Source: Cephalotus follicularis (taxonomy: Eukaryota > Streptophyta > Magnoliopsida > Oxalidales > Cephalotaceae). Taken from it: a DNA stretch of 64,000 bases. The stretch covers positions 106,214 to 170,213 of the forward strand of contig BDDD01002360.1 of assembly GCA_001972305.1 (NCBI GenBank). Reading direction: 5' to 3'. Below the pieces are notes generated by a model. It did no database searches. It had not been told where the DNA came from and saw only the letters and a program-made list of their open reading frames with translations. Made by a program: the position numbers and the translations under genes. Of the stretch, positions 55,540 through 64,000 are shown piece by piece. Position 1 is the stretch's first letter. Every line of letters begins with the position of its first letter.

Positions 55540-55960
55540 GACCCCTACATAAGGACGTCGATGCCTTCATGTGTGAATACGACAGACGTCGATGTTTTTG
55601 TAAAACATCGACGCCTTTTTTGGGAAATTGCAGAACCTTGGTGTTCGTTGTGGATGGTGAAATGTCTGCCATTGATCACCTGACTTGTTCATGAATTGAT
55701 ATTTGGTTATGTGTTTTGATAACCAGTAGCATGCCTTACACTGTGAGAGGATGAGATTGTTTATGTGAAGGTTTAAGGGGTCGGATTCTTCCCCCTGGAA
55801 TCAAGATTACGAACTGGTACCTCCTGGTATCATAAAGACATCTACGTCTTTGGAAAAGCATCGATGTCTTTGGTCCTGAAATGCCTGGGAGTAACAGCAC
55901 GAAATGTTGGCGCCTTAGGGTAAAGACGTTGACACCCAGGGGATAAGCATCGACGCTTAT
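55540..55960 (+). repeat. GTCGAC palindrome cluster 2 of the F 5' LTR
   Basis: Copies occur near 55553-55570, 55585-55600, 55602-55618, 55835-55850, 55856-55872, 55923-55938 and 55943-55958. All lie inside the predicted intron 55295-56759. Confidence 0.9.
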
Positions 55961-57170
55961 TCCCCTGTTTGGATAAGTTTCACTCGAATGGGACCCGTTA
56001 GACCCGAAACGACTCTAAAAACGATCCTTGATGCATTCTGAGCTTATGTTTGCATTGTTACTGAACTGTGAATTGCATTGTGGTTGATTGCTAAAAAGTG
56101 TTAACCATTTTGAAAAGTTTCATGATTATTGTAATCATTAATTGTACGAAAATGTATATTTTCCAAATATATATATATTTTCAAATGTCTAGGGAAAGTA
56201 TTTTCCAAAGACGGTGAAATGTTTAAAGTATTTGTTATACAATCAAACTGTATTGTTTTAAGGTTTATAACTTATCACAACCTGAGAACGGAGTAATATA
56301 TTTAAAACAAATATATTTGATCAAGTAATTATATTTTATTCCTTGACTTGTACTGTACGGTGTTTTTACTTCTTGATTATTAGTCGCTGTGCTAATAACC
56401 TGTTGATTGTTTAGCCGTCGTGCTAATCAACCTGTACGGAGGACTTGGCCCAAACCGTTTGCAAACGGGGATGGGGTAAGAGTGCATGACGTTGGGGCCA
56501 GGAGGTGGCGACGGTCGTGACGTTTTATTTATCTGGTCCCTTTTGGGACACACTTACTGCTTGTGTTGATGTAGCCTTATGAGGTTATACCTGTACTGTG
56601 AACATGCACATATTTCACACATGCATATTCTGTGATATATATACTGTACGGCATCATAATGCATTCATTCATGATACTCATTATCATATACCTCGAACTG
56701 CATTTATGAGTTTATTCACTTAGCCGAGTGAGGACAAAGGCTAACCCCCACTGTAACAGATTGATGGAATGGAATTTGATATGGAGTACGCAAGGAGACT
56801 TAAGGAGAAGACTGAATTGTTTCTCTTACTTTATGTACTGGATTAATGAACAATGATTATGTTAATTGGATTATTGTAACGTGGATTTTATATATGTCAT
56901 GTATTGATGGATACCATGGTTTATTCCATTTCTTACTGTATTATCACGGTCTGTTTATGGGTGATCGACAATGATGTTGGGTTTTATATAAACATTGTGG
57001 GTATCACGTAGTATGGGATGCGTGATACATATTTAAATTCAGCTTTTCATGTTATTGCTTCCGCTATTAAAAGTTTTTTATTACGCATAAAATCGCATAA
57101 GCTTAATTATGTTGGTTGATTGCCTTTACCGCTTTAATGTTGTCATCTTGGAAAATTGGGTGTGACAGCA

Positions 57171-57181
57171 TGGTATCAGAA
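57171..57181 (+). other. Primer-binding site of element F
   Basis: TGGTATCAGAA, 3 bases after the LTR end. It has one change from the usual TGGTATCAGAG. Confidence 0.88.
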
Positions 57182-57249
57182 CATATTCCAAATATGCTTA
57201 GCTAGGATATTTTCCTCGGCACTAACCGTCATCCTTCTTATATGAACAA

Positions 57250-58375
57250 ATGGACCGAAGGAGAACACGTGCTAGGGCTAGAGCTGTTGGAGCCAATGCC
57301 CTGGAGGAAGGGAATGAATGTTCCCCAAGATGACAGAGATCCGATGGCCTGAATTGCGGCTCACTTTCAGCAACAGATGGCCTTTAATATGGCTAATGCG
57401 GAGGAGATGCGCCAGTACTACGCGCAAGCTCGGCCGCAACATAGAGCTCCCGACCACTGCCCAGGAGAGGATAGTAACAAGTTTGGGAGGGACATTGAAA
57501 GGTTTATGAGGCAGAATCCACCCAGTTTCCGGGGAGAACTTGATGCTACTGTGGCTAAGAGATGGCTGCAGCACTTGGAGAAAATCTTTTAAGTAATGGA
57601 CTGTACTGATACTCAAAAACTGAAGTTTGCTGTATACCGCCTATGGGGTGAGGCCACTCATTGGTGGGAGACGGTCAAGGCGAAATGGGAATCTCAGAGG
57701 CTTGACAGTACTTGGGGAAGATTCCAAACAGAATTCTTGGAGACATATGTTCCACGGATTGAACAGGAGCGCCAGGAGACGGAGCTCTTGGAGCTGCGAC
57801 AGGTGGAAATGATGGTGACCAAGTATCAGGCAAGGTTCATGGAGCTAGCCAGACATTCACCTTATCTGGTAACTGATGAAGTGAAGAAGATACGGAGATT
57901 TCTGAGAGGTCTACGGTCGGATCTTCGGTCAAGGATTAGAGCTTTGGAGTTGGGAACTTTTGTGGAGGTTGCTCAGAAAGCGAGATTACTGGAGAGCATA
58001 TACAGTGAGCATAGAGTAGAGAGGGCCCAAGCACAACAAAATAAACAGAGCCTGACGAGACCAGGTTCTTCGAAATGGCAAGGCAGTGGTTCTCCGACGG
58101 AATCATCGAAGAACATATCTGGGCTAACTGCCACACAGGGTACTCCTAGTCAAGGAAGTAATGCGGGAACTGGAGCTTGTTATCACTATGGTAGTAAAGG
58201 CCACTTACAGAAAGATTGCTAGAGGATGAACGAATTGTGTTTGAGGTGTGGGGCATCTGGCCATTCCGTGAGAGATTGCCCGAAGAGTCAGGCTACAGCA
58301 CCTACTGGACCAGCTAGTAGCAGGGGGGCCTTCACAGCGAAAGGACACCGGCAAGGGCATTGCGAAAGGTAGAGT
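57250..58375 (+). pseudogene. Element F gag with zinc knuckles, broken
   Basis: The start is MDRRRTRARARAVGANALEE; a small insertion near 57308-57315 relative to G shifts the frame. The frame 57377-57592 (MAFNMANAEEMRQYYAQARP) ends in a stop, and the rest (57596-58222) has AVYRLWGEATHWWETVKAKW and the QETELLELRQ block. The first zinc knuckle has Tyr for its second Cys (CYHYGSKGHLQKDC), as in G, then a stop. The second knuckle (CLRCGASGHSVRDC) follows. A frameshift lies near 58330. Confidence 0.92.
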
Positions 58376-59103
58376 TTTTACCCTTTCACAGACAGAGGTT
58401 CCGGAGTCTACCTCAGTCGTTGGAGGTACACTGTATATTTATGGTTTTTCTGCTATAGTGTTGATGGACTCTAGAGCATCACATTCTTTTATTTCAACAC
58501 AATTTGCAACATGTTTAGATGTAACATCAGACTGTATGCCATATACCTTGGATGTGAGCACACCTGCTGGACTTTCCATGTATACAGATACCGTATATAG
58601 GAGTTGTGAGATGTCTATGGCAGGCATTTCCTTGTATGCAAATTTGATATTATTGCCTATCCGCGACTATGATGTTATTTTGGGGATGGATTGGCTGTCA
58701 GCACATCATGCTTACATGGACTGCTACAGCAAGACTGTTGATTTTTGTCTGCCCGATGGTACTGTTTTCCAATTTAAGGGAGACAAGGAGTTTTATACAC
58801 CGATTATATCCTTCATCTGTGCATCGAGGTATCTCGAGAAACGATGCGAAGGATTTCTTGCTTATGTAATTGACCAAAGGAAAGAGAAGGGACTGAGTAT
58901 CGAGGAAATTCCTGTTGCAAGTGAATTTCCGGATGTGTTTCCTGCAGACTTAGAGTCATTGCCACCAAGAAGGAATATGGAGTTTGTTATCGATCTTATA
59001 CGAGGTACATCTCCTATTTCTAAAGCACCATACAGAATGGCTCCTGCAGAATTAAGGGAACTAAAATTGCAGTTACAAGATCTAATCGATAAGGGTTTTA
59101 TTT
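58376..59103 (+). pseudogene. Element F protease and RT start
   Basis: The frame 58458-59105 opens with LMDSRASHSFIST, where the active-site Gly of D-S-G is Arg, and has YDVILGMDWLSAH. It continues into the RT leader (EFPDVFPADLESLPPRR, then SKAPYRMAPAELRELKLQL) and stops at IDKGFI. The active site is lost, so the protease is likely dead. Confidence 0.9.
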
Positions 59104-59912
59104 GACCTAGTGTTTCCCCATGGGGTACACCTGTGCTGTTTGTGAAAAACAAGGATGGATCAATGAGACTTTGAATCGATTATCGGATGCTGATCAAGGC
59201 AATGATTAAGAACAAGTATCCTTTCCCACACATTGAGGAGTTGTTTCACCAGTTGCAAGGAGCGAGAGTGTTCTTGAATCTTTATTTGACGTCGGGTTAT
59301 CACCAGTTGAGAGTGAGGGAAGGAGATATTGAGAAGACTGCTTTCCGGACAAGGTATGGTCACTACGAATTCGTCATGATGCCTTTTGTTGTTACCAATG
59401 CACCGGCTGCGTTCATGTCATTAATGAATGATGTGTTTCGACCGTACCTGGACCCGTTTGCCATTGTGTTTATTGACGACGTACTAGTATACTCAAGGAG
59501 TGAGGAGGAGCATGCTTGCCATCTGAGGTTGGTTTGGCAGATTCTCCGAGAGCAGCAGCTGTATGCCAAATTCAGTAAGTGTGAATTTTGGCTTGACCGT
59601 GTGATCTTTCTTGGTCACATTGTATCTGGAGAGGGCCTGGCGTTGGATCCATCAAAGACAGAGGTGATACGAGATTGGCCACAACCAAAGAATGTGATGG
59701 AGGTACGCAGTTTCCTTGGACTGGCGGGGTATTACAGAAGGTTTATCCATAACTTTTCAAGGATAGCTGAGCCCTTGACTAGACTAACCCAGAAGACGAC
59801 CTCGTTTTTCTGGGACGAAGATTGTGAAGCTAGTTTCCGTGAACTGAAGGATCGGTTAGTTTCCAATCCTATCCTTGCATTACCTGAGGGTATAGGGCTT
59901 TGTAGTCTATAG
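59104..59912 (+). pseudogene. Element F reverse transcriptase
   Basis: After a stop the frame resumes with PSVSPWGTPVLFVKNKDGSM, another stop (near 59174), then [18 protein letters not shown]. Motif A reads [12 protein letters not shown], where the catalytic Asp is Tyr. Motif [16 protein letters not shown] is kept. It ends in [20 protein letters not shown] and the start of RNase [20 protein letters not shown] frameshift falls near 59890. Confidence 0.92.
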
Positions 59913-60300
59913 TGATGCATCGGGTAAGGGCTTGGGCTACGTGCTGATGCAACGAGGAAGGGTGATCTCTTATGCTTCTAGGAAGCTAAAGCCGTATGAA
60001 GAAAACTACCCGACGCATGACCTTGAACTTGCAACTATTATCTTCGCCCTTTGGAAGTGGAGGCACTATCTGTATGGGGTGCAGTTTGAGATCTTTACCG
60101 ATCATAAGAGTTTGAGGTACCTATTTTGTCAGGACACACTGAACATGAGGCAACGAAGGTGAGTAGAATTCTTTAACGATTATGACTGCAGTATCCAGTA
60201 TCATCCGGGAAAGGCGAATGTGGTTGCGGATGCCTTAAGTCACAAGGCCATGATTGCCAGTACGATGGTGTTGCAATGGAAGATGTTAGAAGACTTCCAA
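59913..60300 (+). pseudogene. Element F RNase H
   Basis: [18 protein letters not shown] (in a shifted frame at first), then [33 protein letters not shown] and [12 protein letters not shown] stop at 60160-60162 replaces Trp in RQRRWVEFF of element [18 protein letters not shown] closes the domain. Confidence 0.9.
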
Positions 60301-61782
60301 GAGTGGTCTCCGTTTAATTAGTCACCAGGGATTTTTGTGGCCGACATGCGAGTATAGACTGTGTTACTCAACCACATAAGGGATGCACAACCACATGATC
60401 CTGAATTGCAGCGGATTCGAGAGAACCTGGATTCGGAGTCCGATTTTCGAGTACACGCCGATGGTATTTTGAGATTTAGGGGACGGGTGTGTCTTCCGAA
60501 TGATAGCGAGTTGAAGAGTGAGTTGCTTTACGCGGCTCATAAGTCCCGGTACAGTATCCATCCTGGTAGCATCAACATGTACCAAGAAATGAAGAAGACT
60601 TACTGGTGGCCCGGCATGAAGCGCGAAATTGCCGAATATGTTGCGAAATGTTTGACTTGCTAGAGGGTCAAGGCCGAACACCAGAAACCGGCAGGACTGT
60701 TGTAGTCATTACCAGTGGAGTGGAAATGGGAACACATCACGATAGACTTTGTTTATGGATTTCCACTTACTAGACACCGTCATAATGCCGTGTGGGTTAT
60801 TGTTGATAGACTCACCAAATCAGCACACTTTTTGCCTACACACGTCACTGATTCCGCGAGCAAGTTGGCTCGATTATATGTGAAGGAGATTGTGAGACTG
60901 CACGGTGTTCCGGTGAGCATCGTTTGTGATAGGGATTTGATCTTCACTTCTAACTTCTGGAAGAGATTCTAGACAGCCTTCGTAATGAGATTGAACCCCA
61001 GTACTTCTTTTCACCCTCAAACAGATGGACAGTCAGAGCATACCATCCAAACCTTGGAGGATATGCTTCGGGCTTGTGTGATCGATTTTGCGGGGACCTG
61101 GGAACACCATATCCCTCTGATAGAGTTTTCTTATAATAACAGCCATCATTCGAGTATTGGTATGGCTCCATACGAGGCACTGTATGGGAGGAAGTGTAGG
61201 TCACCCATCTGTTGGGACGAGGTTGGTGAACGACCATTGCTTGGGTCGGATTTGGTGGAGGAGACTTCGGAGAAAGTCAAGTTTATCAAAGAGAAGTTGC
61301 TAGCAGCACAGAGTCGACAGAAGAGCTATGTCGACAGTGTGAAGAGAAGGCCTTTAACCTTCAATGTTGGAGATTACGTGTTTTTGAAGGTATCTCCGTG
61401 GAAAGGGGTGCAAAGATTCGGGAAGAAGGGTAAGTTAGCGCCACGCTATATTGGTCCTTTTGAGAATCTAGAGAGGGTTGGGGAGGTAGCTTATCAGCTA
61501 GCCTTTCCTCCTACTTTGTCGGGCGTACATGATGTCTTCCATGTATCGATGCTACGAGGTTATATCCGAGATCCATCACATATCCTGGATTGTGACTCAG
61601 TTACGGTGAGGGATGATCTTTCCTGCGAGGAGTCAACCGTGAGAATCTTGGATTGGAAGACACAAGTATTGAGGAACTAGAACATTCCGATGGTAAAGGT
61701 TTAGTGGCAGTTTCATCGACCGGATGAACAGACTTGGGAACGTGAGGATGATATCCGCGAATGTTACCCATATTTGTTTTAG
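60301..61782 (+). pseudogene. Element F integrase with chromodomain
   Basis: The zinc region has AAHKSRYSIHPGS, YWWPGMKREIAEYVAKCLTC and then a stop. The core sites are in [19 protein letters not shown] and DGQSEHTIQTLE. Stops lie near 60319, 60356, 60661, 60703 and 60970, and two follow in the chromodomain part (61678 and 61701). The end reads TWEREDDIRECYPYLF. Most stops look like CAG, CGA or TGG changed by C-to-T or G-to-A. Confidence 0.92.
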
Positions 61783-61813
61783 TATTGTGTTAATTTCAAG
61801 GATGAAATTTCTT

Positions 61814-61827
61814 GAAGGAGGGGTGGA
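61814..61827 (+). other. Polypurine tract of element F
   Basis: GAAGGAGGGGTGGA directly before the 3' LTR, the priming site of plus-strand synthesis. Confidence 0.9.
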
Positions 61828-64000
61828 TGTAATGCCCGTGATCTTTGTTATTGTAATATTCCAATTGAAATGTAATCTTATTATTGAATTAATAAGAATG
61901 GCATAATTTCTGACTTAGATGATGCTTTCCAAAACTTAAAAAGGTTGGATTTTGGAAGGGGGAAGGTTTGAAATGTTAAAGAAATGTTAAATGATGCAAT
62001 TAGAGGCAAAACGGTGCAGTTTTGTGATAAACGCGTCGATGTCTTTGGAAACACGTCGACGCCTATTGGAACAAAGGGCACACATGAATGCATGAACATG
62101 CACGTCGAGGTAGACGAAGACATCGACACCCTCGTATGAAGGAGGAAAAGACATCGACGTCTAAGGAAGACGTCGATGTCTTTGAAAAGAACATCAGTCA
62201 CGTTATACACTGACAGAATAACATGCAAATGGGCAACTTTTGAGGCATCTTGACATGCACAAAGCGACGTGTTGATCATGCTGGTGTGTTGCCAGGCATG
62301 CTCCAAAACGTGTCCCGCACCTGGTGCATGCAAAAGGATGTGCCATCTTCTTCTGTAACCTGCAGAAAGGGAAAGAGTAAGGAGTCAAAACATGAAGGAG
62401 AGAGGGGAGAGCACAGGTGTGTGTGGATGCATGTGAACCAAGAGAGAAGGAAAGGATTCCTGCCAGCATAAAACACCTCTCCCTTCCCCTCCTTCTCAGC
62501 TAAACACTGTGAGAAAAGAGATAGAATAGAGAAAGAAAGAGAGAAGATAGAACCACCATTGTTGAGCACTTGGAGCTTGGACCTTGGAGCTCCTGGGATT
62601 GCAATTGTGGACAAATCTTGAAGCTACTGAGACCAAATTCCAGGACTTAAAGGGGTGTACTTTCTAGTTCCTAACTTGGAACAACAAGGTAGGGGAAAGT
62701 GATGATCTTATGCATGCATTTTGAGTTTTAGGATAATGAATTGCCATTGATGAATTGCAGGTTAAAGGATGAAATGAAATCTCTGGATTTGTTGTTATGA
62801 CTGCTGTGATTTACGGAGTAACCATGCATGTGTAATTTACATGAATATTCGATCTGGTTTGTGTGAAGCATGGATTGGTAATGTCCTGGTGTGTTAAAAC
62901 CATGGCAATAACGTTCTGGACTATATAGACGTTGATGCCTTCGTGTGTGAATGCGACAGACGTCGATGTTTTCGTAAAACATCGACGCCTTTTCTGGGGA
63001 ATTGCAGAACCTTGGTGTTCGTTGTGGACGGTGAAATGTCTGCCTTTGATTACCTGACTTGTTCATGAATTCATATTTGGTTACGTATTTTGATAACCAG
63101 TATCATGCCTTACACTGTGAAAGGATGAGATTGTTTATGTGAAGGTTTAAGGGGTCGGATTCTTCCCCCTGGAATCAAGATTACGAACTGGTACCTCCTG
63201 GTATAGTAAAGCCATCAACGTCTTTGGAAAAGCATCGATGTCTTTGGTCCTAAAATGCCTGAGAATAACAGCACGAAATGTTGGCGCCTTAGGGTAAAGA
63301 CGTCGATGCCCATGGGATAGGCATCGACGCTTATTCCCCTGTTTGGGAAAGTTTCACTTGAATGGGACCCGTTAGACCCGAAACGACTCTAGAAACGATC
63401 ATAGATGCATTCTGAGCATATGTTTGCATTGTTACTAAACTGTGAATTGCATTGTGGTTGATTACTAAAAAGTGTTAACCATTTTGAAAAGCTTGCATGA
63501 TTATTAAATTCATTAATTGTACGAAAATGTATATTTGCCAAATATATATATTTTTTCAAATGACTGGGAAAGTATTTTCCAAAGATGGTGAAATGTTTAA
63601 AGGATTGGTTATACAATCGAACTGTATTGTTTTAAGTTTTCTAACTTATCACAACCTGAGAACGGAGTAATATATTTAAAACAAATATATTTGATCAAGT
63701 AATTATATTTTATTGCTTGACTTGTACTGTACGGTGTTTGTGCTTGTTGATTATTAGCCACTGTGCTAATAACCTGTTGATTGTTTAGCCGTCGTGCTAA
63801 GCAACCTGTACGGAGGACTTGCCCCAAACCGTTCGCAAACGGGGATGGGGTAAGAGTGCATGAAGGTGGCGACGGTCGTGACGTTTTGTTTGTCTGGTCC
63901 CTTTTGGGACACAATTACTGCTTGTGTTGATGTAGCCTTATGAGGTTATACCTGTACTGTGAACATGCACGTATTTCACACATGCATATTCTGCGATATA
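61828..64000 (+). repeat. Element F 3' LTR (partial)
   Basis: It starts TGTAATGCCCGTG, 2173 bp of it are in the window, and it matches the 5' LTR. It lacks about 20 bp within palindrome cluster 2 (near 62925) and about 13 bp near 63862. Clusters are at 62030-62185, 62935-62995 and 63210-63335; the donor is at 62689. Confidence 0.95.

Larger units (their letters stand above)
54434..57167 (+). repeat. Element F 5' LTR
   Basis: This is 2734 bp, from TGTAACGCCCGG to GGGTGTGACA. The palindrome clusters are at 54636-54795 and 55540-55960, a donor AAG|GTAGGG at 55295, the hairpin array at 56377-56440, the palindrome CCGTTTGCAAACGG near 56455, and the acceptor CTAACCCCCACTGTAACAG ending at 56759. 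The predicted intron is 1465 bp. Confidence 0.95.
54434..64000 (+). mobile_element. Element F: Tekay-type Ty3/gypsy retrotransposon (3' LTR runs off the window)
   Basis: The 5' LTR is 54434-57167, the internal region 57168-61827 and the 3' LTR from 61828. It encodes gag, zinc knuckles, protease, RT, RNase H, integrase and a chromodomain-like end, colinear with E but with more stops. It lies in the RNase H of copia K. The target duplication cannot be checked, because the right border is outside. Confidence 0.95.

Noticed and set aside
54636..55960. CRISPR-like array
   Set aside because: The repeats are short, degenerate palindromes with irregular spacing in plant LTRs, without cas genes.

Overview
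The window is plant nuclear DNA, most likely from a flowering plant. It consists almost entirely of nested LTR retrotransposons: Ty3/gypsy elements of the Tekay (chromodomain) and Athila-like lineages, plus Ty1/copia. I found no host protein-coding gene, rRNA, tRNA gene, CRISPR array or bacterial feature. Every recognisable coding region is gag-pol debris with stops or frameshifts, except one intact 269-codon ORF inside a deletion derivative.

Layout, using local letters. Element C is an Athila-like element on the minus strand that spans about 715-40444. It was split by G (2459-6644, target duplication GTAAT), by the solo LTR D (9193-21836, TAGGG) and by B (24912-38997, CAGCA). D is itself split by E (9896-20164, GAGTG). 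B is split by A (30941-35672, TATCT). To the right lie a copia element H (40445-45721, minus), a probable solo LTR I (45722 to about 49906) holding the solo LTR J (46478-49097, GGAAT), an AT-rich LTR-like piece (49907-50434), a diverged LTR L (50435 to about 52984), a SIRE-like copia fragment K (52985-54433), and a Tekay element F (54434 to past the window end) inserted in K. Six insertions have perfect 5-bp target duplications, so their borders are firm. The nesting order, oldest first, reads C then B then A, C then D then E, and I then J.

The most striking signal is not coding. LTRs of at least four families carry clusters of short palindromes that share the core GTCGAC but differ in their arms. 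E, F and G use AAAGACGTCGACGTCTTT, J uses ACAGTCGACTGT, and B, D and C use versions of AAAGCGTCGACGCTTT. The Athila-derived element A uses the E/F/G-type arms. The arms change on both sides together, so the palindrome is kept. The clusters sit in fixed places: one about 200-370 bp from the LTR start, upstream of the likely promoter, and in E, F, G and J a second one inside what looks like a conserved intron of the LTR leader. In B and D the same intron instead holds an array of a different palindrome, TTTGAGTAATTAACTCAAA. Further downstream in the intron, E, F and G also carry an array of small hairpins whose stems show paired changes. I read this as a family-specific array system in plant LTRs, possibly protein-binding sites or RNA structures. 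The function is inference.

Element A is a second notable object. It is a derivative of the C family that lost primer-binding site, gag, protease, RT, RNase H and most of integrase, yet keeps one open frame fusing the protease-RT spacer to the integrase tail.
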